From Haemaphysalis longicornis (lineage: Eukaryota > Arthropoda > Arachnida > Ixodida > Ixodidae): a DNA stretch of 64,000 nt. Within the stretch, counting starts at the first letter, position 1; every line of letters starts with the position of its first letter. Shown here in pieces: positions 53,215-64,000 of the stretch. Made by a program: the position numbers and the translations under genes. Where the stretch lies: the NCBI GenBank assembly GCA_013339765.2, contig CM023454.1, forward strand, positions 134,185,399-134,249,398, given 5' to 3'. Under the pieces are notes generated by a model. The model ran no database searches. It was not told the origin of the DNA and saw only the letters and a program-made list of their open reading frames with translations.

Positions 53215-54692
53215 ATGGGCTCCCTGTCTGTCTACCAGGCAGGGAGCTCCGGGACCTCTTTGGCTACCAGGGTAAGGTCAAAGAAGAAAGTACCCCAGTC
53301 TCCCTGCTTTTATACTATGCTATATGGCATTTTCAAACCCCCCCCCAAACGTGATCGGCCCCCGAAAAGGGGCCGCACCGAAGTTTCTTTTCCACCACTT
53401 CCTAACTTGAGTCCTCCGAAACCGAACAACTATCCTCGCTTCATCGTGATGGAATCTGTAGACCAATCAAAACCTCTTGCTTCACAGTCTGTATTTCTCA
53501 TTTCAAAGTTTCTTGACGGTACTGTTGGAGGGTCGTATAAGGCCAAAAAACAACGAACCGGTGAAATTCTTGTCGAGGTCAGTAGCCAGGATCAGGCCAA
53601 TAAACTTCTTGCTCAAACCAGCATCGCCGATCTGCCAATCCGAGTCACGCCCCACCGCAGCTTAAACAGCTCCCAGGGCGTCATTTCCGAGTATGACCTG
53701 CTAAATGAATCTGAAGCTGACCTGCTGGAGGGCCTTCGTAGTCAGGGCGTAACAGCGGTCAGGCGCATAACCATCCGCAGAGATGATAAACAAATACCGA
53801 CAAAGCACCTCATCCTAACCTTTGACAAGTCCATCCTTCCAGAATTCATCAACGCAGGTTACATCCGATGTTCAGTCCGGCCGTACATCCCGAACCCGCG
53901 GCGCTGTTTCAAGTGCCAACGGTTCGGGCATAGCACAAACTCCTGTCGCGGCCGACTTACCTGCGCAAAATGCGCCCAGCACGACCACCCGTCTGACAAC
54001 TGTAACGTTCAACAACTTCTTTGCGTAAACTGCCAGGGCCCACATGCGGCCTACTCCAGAAAATGTGAAAAGTTCCAATTAGAAAAGAAAATCATTAACA
54101 TCAAGGTCACTGAAAACATCACCTTCCCAGAGGCGCGGAAGAGGTTCGCCTCTTTCCCTCTGGGGAGGTACGCCGACGCAGCTCGCCGGGGGGCGGAGCG
54201 GCGTGTGGTTTCTGCGGGGACCCAGTACCGCGAGTTGGACTTGGTCCCCGCCCCCGCCCCCCCCCTGGGTTGCCTCGGGCAGCCCAACCCGCCTCCGCAC
54301 CGCTCGCTGAGCCAGCAGCGGCTGTGGGGTCAACCACGTCTGGTGGAAGCGATGCTGCATCCTCCACTTCCACTCCAGCGTCCCAAGCCACAGGCGAGGG
54401 CGCAGAGGAGATGGACTTGGGGGAGCCAGCGGCAGCTCCCACCCCCACCGCACCGCCTGTGCCATCCGAGGCGTTCCTGAACCCCTCGGTGGTTGCGGGC
54501 AAGGAAAAGCGCGCCCCAAAGGGTTCGCGGTCCAAGGAGCCTGATCCCTCAGGCGCTCCGAGGACATCCGAGGACGAAATGGACGTCGGTCCGTTCTTGT
54601 CTGCGGTGCACCGCAAGGAACGCGTCCCGACGCCAAAGCCTCCCGACAAGCCAAAAAAGACCAGAGTCACAGCCCCGAAAGACGACACATAA
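53215..54692 (+). pseudogene. I-copy 3 ORF1 (Gag-like), one frameshift
   Basis: Nucleic-acid-binding protein of the LINE. First ATG in the long frame is at 53215. Central part: PLASQSVFLISKFLDG, LVEVSSQDQANKLL, IRVTPHRSLNSSQGV, then zinc knuckles CFKCQRFGHSTNSC, CAKCAQHDHPSDNC and CVNCQGPHAAYSRKC (about 53900-54070). The frame is lost in a C-rich run (54247-54265); the Pro/Ala-rich C-terminus continues in another frame to the stop at 54690-54692. A single length change of the C-run would separate the halves, so assembly error or slippage are both possible. Confidence 0.85.
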
Positions 54693-54725
54693 ACAACACA
54701 GTCCAGTAGCTCCGGACACTTCATA

Positions 54726-57700
54726 ATGGGAAGAGAGAACATAGTACAATGGAACTGCAGATGCCTTCTGAATAATCTTGACGACTTCTATGAGATTCTG
54801 CATGCTAATCAGCCAAGTGTAATGTGTGTTCAGGAAACACACCTGAATTCCAAGAACACAAATTTCTTGAATAGTTACCTGGTATACAGGAAAGACAGGG
54901 ATGGCTGCACACACTCTTCTGGCGGTGTGGCCATAATCGTCCGGAAATCCTTAGCATGCCACCCTGTCACCTTGAACACTATCCTTGAGGCTGTAGCAAT
55001 ACGCTTAATAATATTTAATAGGTTGATAACGGTATGCTCCATATACATTCCTCCTGATGTTTCACTTACGAGCTCCGACTTCGAGGCGCTGGTTGACCAG
55101 CTGCCCGAACCATACATCCTTACAGGCGACCTTAATGCTCACAACTCTCTTTGGGGCTCTTCCAGAACGGATGCCCGAGGTCGCCTGATAGAAAAATTCC
55201 TTACATCTTCTGGAGCATGCCTTTTCAACAATAAACAGCCTACATACCATAACATAGGTCACAACACATACTCATGTCTTGACTTGGCTATTGGCTCCGC
55301 AGTTCTCTTTCCTCTTGTCGAGTGGGGAGTGGGAACTGACCCATATGGCAGTGACCACTTCCCCACCTCACTTACATACATAGGCAAAGGCCCAAGCAGT
55401 CCATCTTCCCATAATAGGTTCAATGAAGCACGAGCTAACTGGAATACATTTACAGAGACATCCAAACTACACCACACATCCATAGGACACCTACACGTTG
55501 AAGAAGCTACCCAAACTCCTCACGGCGCACATCCTCGACGCCGCCGAAAAGTCCATTCCCCACGCCTCTGGAGCCCCGCGCAACCAGCGGAGGCCGTGGT
55601 GGAATGAGGACTGTAGGCGGGCGCGAGAGGCCCAGAACAAGGCGTGGGGTATCCTTCGTCGGTACCCCACGTCGGGTAACCTCATTTTGTTCAAACGGGC
55701 CAAGGCGTTCGGCAAACGTGTGCGCTGTGAGGCAAAACGAGAGAGTTGGCGCACCTTCCTTACATCCATTAACTCATACACAGATGCACACAAGGTATGG
55801 ACAAGAATACGCAAACTTAAAGGACAACATACACATAGCCTGCCCCTGGTCAGTACAACAGGGGACACACTCGAAGACAGGCTAACACTCTTGCACAACA
55901 CTTTCAACACGTTTCCAGCTCTGCACACTACACAAACACTTTCCTGAAACATAAAAATACTTGTGAAAAGAAGTCCCTACATGACAATAACAGGTCAAAA
56001 TCTGGTTACAATTCTGAATTTACACTCTATGAGTTGAGGGCTGCACTGAGCACGTGTAAACCTTCAGCTCCCGGCGCAGATAAGATTACATACACCATGA
56101 TACAACACCTACACCCGGACACTCTTGAAACACTCCTACACCTATACAACAACATATGGCTTTCGGGGCACATCCCAAAATCTTGGAGGGAGGCTATTGT
56201 AGTGGCGTTCTTGAAGGAGGGTTAGGACCCTTCTTCTCCCGCCAGTTATCGACCCATCGCCCTCACAAGCTGCCTGGGCAAGCTTCTCGAGAAGATGATC
56301 AACAGGAGACTTGTGTACTTATTAGAGTTCAATGGTCTTCTCGAGAGCTGCCAGGCCAGCTTCAGGGTGGGGCGATCCACAAACGACCAACTCGTCGCCC
56401 TTGAGTCGTATATCAAGGATGCGTTTGTCCATAAGCAGTTTTGTGCTACGGTGTTTTTTGATCTCGAGAAAGCCTACGATACCGCTTGGCGATACGGGAT
56501 ACTTTGCGACCTGAAAGCCTTCGGTGTCTCGGGAAATATGTTTAATACACTTCGTAGCTACCTGGCGGAGCGAACCTTTCGTGTGAGAGTTGGCACTGCC
56601 CTTTCAAATGTTTTCCTGCAGGAAAACGGCGTGCCTCAAGGCGGCGTTTTGAGCTGCACATTGTTCATTGTCAAGATGAACTCACTTCGAAAGGCGTTGC
56701 CACGAACCATTTCCTGTACAATATATGTAGATGATGTGCAAATATCTTTTAAATCATGCAATATGTCAATCTGCGAACGCCAAGTCAAGCTTGGTGTCAA
56801 CAAACTAGCAGGCTGGGCAGATCAGAACGGTTTTAAGCTGAACCCAGTCAAGAGCACTTGTGTTGTGTTTTCCAAAAGGCGTGGGATCAGGCCAGATCCA
56901 CACATCAAACTGAATGGTGTCTCGATTCCGGTCAAAAAGAACACAAGTTCCTCGGTATAATTCTTGATGAAAAACTTTCCTTTATTTCTCATATGAAACA
57001 ACTAAAACAAAAATGTCTTAAAACAATGAATATCCTGAAGGTTCTCTCCCATCATTCGTATGGTTCTGACAAAGAACTCCTTCTACGGCTCTATACTGCT
57101 TTGGTTGGGTCTCGTTTGGACTATGGCAGTGTGTTATATGGGTCGGCGAGCAAAACAGCATTGCGAATGCTTGACCCAGTACTACACTTGGGGCTACGGC
57201 TTGCGTCGGGTGCTTTTCGCACTAGCCCTGTCGAGAGTCTATATGTTGAATGTAATAAGTGGAGCCTTGAGAACCAGCGAACGTACATGGACTTGCTTTA
57301 TGCTTTTAAAATTTCATCTCAGAATAACCACCCCTTTTTATCTTGTCCTTAACGATACATCCACATCTGTGCTGTTTGTAAATCGCCCGTCCATCACTCC
57401 GCCTTTTCACTTCGAGCGAGAGAGCGAGCCTCGGATCTGAGTGCTTCGTTTTTAGACGTGTACAGGTCATCCTCTTTAAACATTTTACCGCCTTGGCAAG
57501 TTCGCCCTGTGTCCTGTGACCTTTCTTTTATAAAGCTTGACAAAAATCGGGTACCGCGAGCTGCAATACTTCAGCACTTTCTTTCTTTGCAGTTCAAATA
57601 CCCACGTGCTGAATTCTACAGTGACGCTTCTAAAACCTCCACTATGGTGTCGTGCGCTGCTCATGGTCCAAATTTCAATGCAGCCAGAACCATGAGCGTG

Positions 57701-58405
57701 CACACAACAATTTTTTCAGCAGAGGCGTACGGAATTTACTGATTGTACGACATATCCTTGAAAATCAAATTCCCAATTCTATCATCTACACAGATTCTTT
57801 GAGTGTTGTTCGTGCATTATCATCGCATAAACCCCCCCAAAAACCACATAATTAATCTTGTATTCAACACTATCATGTCGGTGTATGCGGAGAAGCATCG
57901 GCTGCTCCTCTGCTGGGTCCCAGGACACGCTGGGATCGCTGGGAACGAGTTGGCGGACGAGAGGGCCGGTGCTGCTGCACTCAGGAACACTGTCGACATA
58001 ACAAGAGTACCATATACAGACCTCAAGCCTCACATAAAACAGCACCTGCGCAGAACATATCAAACACACTGGGACGAACAGACAGACAAACAAACTACAC
58101 GTAATAAAGCCACACTTGGAGGACGGTACACAACTGACTCACACAACAGACACACAGAAGTCGCCTTGGCAAGGCTACGGATAGGGCACACCCATGCGAC
58201 GCACTCGTATCTGCTGACGGGATCTCCTAGACCCCAGTGCGGCAGGTGCGGAGAGGCCCTATCCGTAGTGCACATACTAATCACATGCAAGGCACTTCAC
58301 ACAACACGACACAAACACTTCAGAGAACTCTACAGACAACATCTCCCCCTACATCCATCGTTTTTCCTAGGTGATGATGCCATTGTTTCCGTGAAATGTG
58401 TTTGA
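54726..58405 (+). pseudogene. I-copy 3 ORF2: endonuclease, RT, RNase H
   Basis: Endonuclease 54726-55340 with VQWNCRCL, CVQETHL, LTGDLNAHNSLWG and GSDHFPTS (metal Asn, Glu, Asp/Asn, Asp-His all kept). RT: APGADKITYTMIQHL near 56060, a TAG at 56222, RPxALTSCLGKLLEKM-like text, FFDLEKAYDTAW near 56455, QGGVLSCTLF and catalytic IYVDDVQISF near 56720. RNase H: FYSDASKTSTMVS (57618), FSAEAYGIY (57714), YTDSLSVVRALSS (57788), LLCWVPGHAGIAGNELADE (57905). C-terminal finger CGRCGEALSVVHILITC near 58235. Frame changes near 55500, 55950, 56940, 57350, 57430 and 57745 make it inactive. Confidence 0.9.
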
Positions 58406-58636
58406 GTATTTGTCCGACGTCAAGTTTTTAAACCTCATTTCCTATCACGCATCATGGAATCTGGCCCTATACACCAGCCATGCTCATTGTCGTGTTGTGA
58501 TTTTACTTTTGTTTTTGCTGATTTTACTTAGTGTTTAAGGTTTCACCCCTATCATCGACTATTGTTTTGGCGCTCTTTGCCCCAGTTGGCCTTGCGCCAT
58601 AAACATCCAACGATCATCATCGAATTACCCAGTATG

Positions 58637-59234
58637 CTTGCTGCTCAGATCATAAACGACATTGTATCAGCCGAATTATTTAACAAAATAGCAAATTTTA
58701 TTGCCTGTAAAACAATGATTCAAGCAAAAGTGGAGGACAAATATTGCACGCGCACCAGATGTTTCAGAACGAGGTATTTCTGTTACAGAACGGTAACACA
58801 CACCGAAAGGTTCGTGAACACACGAGTGTACACAAACTACAGAAAAAGGATGAGGAAACATTAGGTGCCGGAATTTTTATTTATCTCCAAAATTATGCGT
58901 GATATAAAAGCACGCAAGAAATTTTTTAGAATACTGCAGAATATTGTCTCAGGTAACTTATATTGATGATGAAGAATGGTATATTTTTGTGCTGTCTACA
59001 CGCGCGTTTTTGCTGTTTATGTTGTGTGGCAATTCTTAATTCAGTTAATTCTTAATTTCAAGGAAGAAATATTTGTTATGTTACAGTTCGAGAGTGTGCT
59101 TATTCTCTTTTTTGTATATTTACACCAACTTCCTGAATGCCAAGAAGGATTCGGTGGCTAAGCAGATCAGAGAAAAGCTATGCAAAACTAAAGTAAATAA
59201 AACTGAATGTACGTATGAATGAATGAATGAATAA
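58637..59234 (+). pseudogene. LINE-B ORF2 C-terminus and 3' end
   Basis: Continues after I-copy 3. A frame to 58864 ends RVYTNYRKRMRKH, resembling the Arg/Tyr-rich end of some LINE ORF2 proteins. An AT-rich 3' untranslated part runs to the tetranucleotide tail gaatgaatgaatgaat. Confidence 0.55.
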
Positions 59235-61290
59235 AGCTGCTGAATTGTATACAATTTTTGGGGCACCCCTCAAAGCATCCAAATAAGAAGATTGGGAGGG
59301 GAACACTCTTTTTGCTTTTTTTGTCACCAAATAATTCAAAAACAAACTCAGCTTTTTGTATAGGAGCCCCCGAAAAAGATAACTTGTGGTACTGGGAACA
59401 GAATATGGTGAGGCGATGCTTTAGATGGTGCAGGTGCACCCGAGTCAGCCAGGGGAAAACTTCACACAGCCAAATGGTGGCCGATTTTAGGGTAGCCTCT
59501 AAACCGCTCAAATAAAAAGGCTTTAGAAGCACCACAATGTTTGCTTCCTTCACTGCATATTTAATGCAAAGACAAACTGACTGTACCCGTATCATAGCCT
59601 AAAAAATGCACACCCCATTCAGAGAACAGTACGTAATTTGAGGCGAAGCAGAATATGGTGCACGTACTGGAGTCGCGGAGCAGAAAACAAAGAACTGTAA
59701 ATTGTACACAATTTTCATTTCAGCCCTTCAAACATTTCTAAAAGAACACTATGAGGCGACTGCCCGGTTCGCTGATTAGCTAACAAGTCATGCAAAGACG
59801 AACTCAGTGTGCCGTTATAGAAGCCCCTTTAAAGACACATGTGTTCCAGGAAACAGAGAGTCAGCTCCAGCGTCTCCAAGCAGGAAACTAACCACTGCCG
59901 AATTGTTTTGCTTTTCGGTGTAGCGCTCAGACTTTTCAAATAGGAATGTGAAGCGATTGCACGTACGCCGCCTTTGCTACCAAACCACACACAAACTTAG
60001 TGTTGTGTTATTGGAACCACTTGAATAAAAATATCAAGCATGGACATGGAAATACAGGTATGGTAAGGTGATGTATCAGATGCTGCTTATGCGCCCGATT
60101 CGGCAAGCAGAAAACCCATGACCGCGCATTTGACGACATTTTACGGTAACACTTTAAACATTAAAAAAAAAGAATGTGAGCTGGCCAGTGTGTTTGCAGA
60201 CGTCACTATCGGCTGAGGCGAAGGCGATTAGAAGGTTTCATTACAAGAGTCACTCGAATAAAAAAATGGCACGCCTGGTTCTGGGAACACGATATTTGCG
60301 ATACGTAGTAGCAGGCGTTCCAGATGCGCCCAGGTCGCAATGCAGTAAGCCTAACACTGCTGAATTGTAGTCGTCATCTACAGCACCGCTCAAACCTTTC
60401 AAATAAGAAAACGGTGAGATGACCGTTCTGTTAGTTGGTTTCGTTGTGCTTTGACAAAAGAAAAAAATAAATGTGTTTTTATAAGAGACGCTTCAATAAA
60501 CGCAGGCGTGGTCATTGCAGCATGAGTTACGACGACGGGATGTTGAAGATGTTTAATATGCATTTGATTCAGCAAGCAGTAAACTTACAATCGCTAAATG
60601 GTAAATAATTTACAGATGAGCCCTCTAACGTTTCAACTAAGAATACCGTCGGAGGACAAATCTTTTCTCTACCTCGGGTGCCAAGTCGCACAAAGACGGG
60701 CTGAGTTTTTTTCTTACAGAATACGCTTGAATCAAAAGGTCCAAGTATCGCAGAGAAGAAGATTTTAGGCTGTTCCAAATAGCCAATGCTGTAGTACAAC
60801 CGTGTCGGCAATAAAGACACTCAACACCCCTCAATATAAAGCAATTTCCAGAGAATCCTTCGTAGCCTTCTAATCAGGAGACTGAGGCAACAACTCTTTT
60901 TGAGGCTTTCGCCACCAAGTGACGCAAGACGAACTGATTGTTGTCTTATAGGAGCAGATACAAAAAAGGGAGACGCTGTCCTAAGAACCGGGGATATGGA
61001 GAGGCGATGCAACATATGGTGGAGTTTCACCCTAGTTAGCCAGGAGCAAACTTAACAACACTGAATTGTTGATAATTTCCTGGGCAGCCATCAAATCTTT
61101 CCAATAAGCGCACTAGGAGGCTGCCACCTTGTGCGGTTACTTAGCTTCGAAGTAATGGAAAGGCAAACTCAGTGTTCCGGTTAGAGGTAACTTAAAGGAA
61201 AAATACAGACGTGGTTGTGTGCACGCGGCTATAGCGAGGCAATGCATCAGATTTTGGAGATACACTCGAGTAGTAAAGCAGAAACCTTAA
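59235..61290 (+). repeat. Satellite array C, ~230-bp units
   Basis: About nine units, same orientation as arrays A and B. The tgctgaattgt-like box is near 59238, then equivalents near 59473, 59693, 59900, 60125, 60357, 60590 and 61058, spacing about 207-235 bp. Tail boxes such as ggcgaagcagaatatggtgc are diverged. The array fades near 61290. Confidence 0.8.
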
Positions 61291-64000
61291 CACTGCTAAA
61301 TGGCACGCATGATAAGGAAAGCCAGATGAACTGGCGACTTACAAGGAGGAGCAGTGCTGCCAGGTGACATGCCCTCGCCCACAAGAACAACAAGAGGAAG
61401 AGAAATTATCCCGGTCTTCACAGAGCGAGAGTGCCCAATAAAAATTTTAGGCCACATGCGAAGACGTATACTGTGACTGAAGAGGGTACTGTAAACATAC
61501 ATACCTTATATACCCACCTTGCGTTTGCTTCGGTCTCCTGCTGGCGAACGCAAAATATATACACAAAATAACTCGTTCTGAGTGATTTAAATGGCTCTCA
61601 TCTAGATTAGCTTAGTGAGGCCAAACAGCTGCTCTGTTACATCAGGCTTGCACCGTTGTGTATGCTGGCTTTAAGCTTTTATCGCATGAGAACAACGGGC
61701 AAAAAACCGGGGCCTAAACAATGATATAAAACCACGTTTCCCAAGCGTTTCATCGACGATAGATTTTGTGACATTGTCTGCCCCCAAAGATGCACGGAAC
61801 AAGCGGCATTGAACAAATAGAAGAACCAGCAGTTCCTATTTGGGATATGGATTCTGGTGTCTGTGTAAGTAACAAAGAATGGCAATCAAATGATCTCTTG
61901 CCTATCGCCAACTCATCCTATGGCACGTTTCTCTAGTCTGCGGTAATCTCCGCTTATGGTAGTGGTGTAGTGGGAGACTGAATACAATGATTAACATGTA
62001 CATCGTCTGTTTCAGGATCAACATACGTCGACATGCAAATGTTCATTTTTACGGACAGTAGATACACTTGCCCCTGATGGCGGTATAACTGACTCGTATG
62101 TAGTGTATTTTAACGGCTAACCGAGCCGAACTGCATAAACTTTGGACTAGGCAGAGTGGAAATACAATCATTTGGGTGAAAAATACTCAGCTGGCACTAC
62201 GAGCATGTATCCAGCAAGCTTATACCTGAACGTTTCTGATGCTGTGATTGCATCAACTGGCGGGAGTACAAAATAAAGTGTTGCAACGAAGCGCCAATGC
62301 GGGATTTCTGAAATGTTTGCAAAGGATGTGGCATGGATGGCAACAAAAGGTTAGGTAAGCGAAGTCGCCGCCGTTGGTGGAGAGGTGATTTTTCCGCACA
62401 GGATATCTCGGTGCCACATGGTGATAACACCGAAATCTGCATATGATAAAAATACTCCGAGAAAAAAAGGTGCTGCTCAATGTCTGGAGGGTACTGGTTC
62501 GCACGTCCTTAGCACCACACAGAGACTGACCAGTATAAGGTTATGTGGCCGTGCACAGGCCAGAGCACAAGTCATTATGAACAATGGAGAGGCTAGCACC
62601 ACTGTAAGATAGTACTTCTGCTCCGATTCCTCATAAAAAAGGAGGTATGGATTTGGAAGGCCACCTTGGAGGACTTTGTGAATGCTTGCATAAATGTATT
62701 CTGGTGTTGGAGGTTGTGGTCAAAGGTATAAGTGCCAGGCCAGAGATCCGATGAGCCACCGCCCGATGAAGGAGAACGACGTCTCGGCCGACGTTATGTT
62801 GCCGGGAGAATAAATGTGTCAGATGAAGGCGACTGGTGGCCGGACCAATAATTGAAGGAGTGCTTACATTTTCACAGGGATTCTGTAGGTGGACATACTG
62901 CAAACAGGTGTCTTGCCGTCTGTAAGTGGCACGTGCTTGCCGCACATCCTCTAGGTGCTTTTAGCTGAAACCAGAGACAGGTCCCTCCACAAAAAAATAG
63001 AAACGATAATAACATAATGGTTACCAAGGTATCTCATCGGTGAGGAGCAGATGCTCGTTAAAAAGAGCCAAAGGTTCTTGAGGGGCTTGAGGACTATCAG
63101 ACTTTGGCACTGGTGTAGAAGCGTGCTGAACAGTTTGAGACACACGGGCCTTACTAATCGTCATATTGCACGGCGTGACTCTTTTCTACGGTGAAGCACC
63201 CGTGATTGAAGATATCTCTTTATTTTTGTGACGCAGGTCTTGGATGTAGCTGTGTTCCTGAGCTCCAGAAATGCTCATTTCTAGTCCTTGCACACGTTCA
63301 CTCATGATAAAGATGATAATTAGCCGCGGATAGCTTTCCGTGCATTTGTGCACCCGTCTCGCGTGGCAAATAGCTGCCCGAAAATATGAGCTTGTTCAAA
63401 TGTTTCCATTTTAATACGACGGCAGGAACAGTAGTCGCACGTTTCAGGGCGGCAGCATAAATTTGAGGTGTGAAGTGTAATTATGTGGAACATCCTATTT
63501 TCTTACGTTATACTGCCATTAACCATCAACAGAAGGCAACGCGACTTCCAGTTACGACACGTAGATTTAACCAGGATATTTCGCACAAGCATCCTTGTTT
63601 TTTTGCGCCAGTTTAGTGTATGAAAGGTGACTCAATGATCTGGTGCTACTGCGGTGTGAAGGGGGAATGGTTCTTGATATACCCTTAAGTCACTGAAAGG
63701 CCACTTTGGTAAAAGACATGGTTGATGGGATCATTGCTGGGTGGTTGCATTAGCCAGCTAGTTCTTTTAGATAGCACAACAAAAGCCAATTGAAGAATTC
63801 GCGTACCAGAACGGAGATACAGTCAGACATACGTATCAGTCTGAGATACGTACCATCGGAGATACAGAAAGACGAGGATCGAGGTGCACGTTAGCATTTG
63901 GAGGACTAAGATCAGAGAGCTTGGTTGATTGGATACAAGACCCTCTATTAGGTGAGCAGCAACCCGAACCCGTAAAGAGCATCCGGGAGAAGATCATGGC
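61291..64000. other. No recognisable gene
   Basis: 2.7 kb without a convincing ORF, transposon protein or satellite unit. Short frames near 62197-62504 (minus) and 62631-62945 (minus) match nothing I know. Imperfect gagatac words recur near 63819-63870. Confidence 0.5.
62762..62793 (+). other. Possible hammerhead-ribozyme remnant
   Basis: ccgatga (62763-62769) stands where hammerheads have CUGAUGA. A short stem gaga/tctc (62772-62775 with 62782-62785) follows, then ggccgacg where GAAAC would be expected, and gccgggagaataaatgtg downstream (62801-62818), similar to the insert at 16.5 kb. Two core mismatches make activity unlikely. Confidence 0.3.

Larger units (their letters stand above)
53053..58621 (+). 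mobile_element. I-clade LINE, I-copy 3, full length
   Basis: 5569 bp between 15-bp target duplications, starting ccccgcacggggcaccttga and ending with the tggcgc/gcgcca hairpin (58568-58599) and catcatc. Complete layout: ~160-bp leader, ORF1 with three zinc knuckles, a 33-bp gap, ORF2 with endonuclease, RT, RNase H and C-terminal zinc finger. The absence of 5' truncation makes it the reference copy of the family in this window. ORF1 has one frameshift, ORF2 several. Confidence 0.9.
51595..59234 (+). mobile_element. LINE-B, 5'-truncated, split by I-copy 3
   Basis: RT-bearing LINE whose two halves (51595-53037 and 58637-59234) are joined across I-copy 3 by a 15-bp target duplication, gaattacccaatatg / gaattacccagtatg (53038-53052 and 58622-58636). 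The 3' end is a (gaat)n tail at 59216-59230 abutting satellite. Clade unsure (CR1/L2-like or related); it differs from LINE-A because both contain the NYxPI-type RT block. Confidence 0.7.

Noticed and set aside
61680..63145. Short minus-strand frames near the right end considered as host exons
   Set aside because: No conserved domain and no coherent splice-site pairs joining them.

Overview
The window looks like gene-poor, repeat-rich chromatin of an arthropod, most likely a hard tick. Penelope-like elements with GIY-YIG nucleases, CR1/L2-type LINEs with 2A-like peptides, I-clade LINEs with RNase H, and Ty3/gypsy and BEL/Pao LTR elements occur together, as I recall from ixodid genomes. That assignment is inference from family resemblance; no database was searched. 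I recognise no host protein gene, rRNA, tRNA gene or CRISPR array.

Layout. 1-2150: 5' part of a CR1/L2-like LINE on the minus strand, running off the left edge. 4.5-7.8, 14.0-19.2 and 59.2-61.3 kb: blocks of a degenerate satellite of about 230 bp, all in one orientation, probably one array later split by insertions. 8.46-12.6 kb: a minus-strand CR1/L2-like LINE (LINE-D) split by two Penelope-like insertions, one of them a long foldback. An unclassified ~1.06-kb repeat (repeat R) occurs at 12.9-14.0 kb and, inverted, at 24.8-25.9 kb. 18.4-19.0 kb: a solo LTR inside the satellite. 19.8-24.8 kb: a decayed Ty3/gypsy element (gypsy-B).

25.9-48.7 kb is a nested stack four levels deep. A 2A-bearing LINE (LINE-A) holds an I-clade LINE (I-copy 1, with a 10-bp target duplication). 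I-copy 1 holds (i) a second 2A-bearing LINE (LINE-C), itself broken by a Penelope-like element, and (ii) a Ty3/gypsy element (gypsy-A) with 245-bp LTRs and an uninterrupted gag-pol frame, whose leader holds a BEL/Pao element with ~100-bp LTRs. Removing the insertions leaves about 5.6 kb of I-copy 1, which matches the full-length I-copy 3 (53,053-58,621).

48.7-59.2 kb: I-copy 2, an internally deleted and probably chimeric I element, followed by LINE-B, which is interrupted by full-length I-copy 3. 61.3-64.0 kb: no recognisable gene; one possible hammerhead-ribozyme remnant.

The genes do not form a pathway. They are reverse transcriptases, endonucleases, integrases and Gag proteins of separate selfish elements, nearly all inactivated. 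The best-preserved reading frame is gypsy-A gag-pol, yet its RNase H domain lacks the expected first catalytic Asp.
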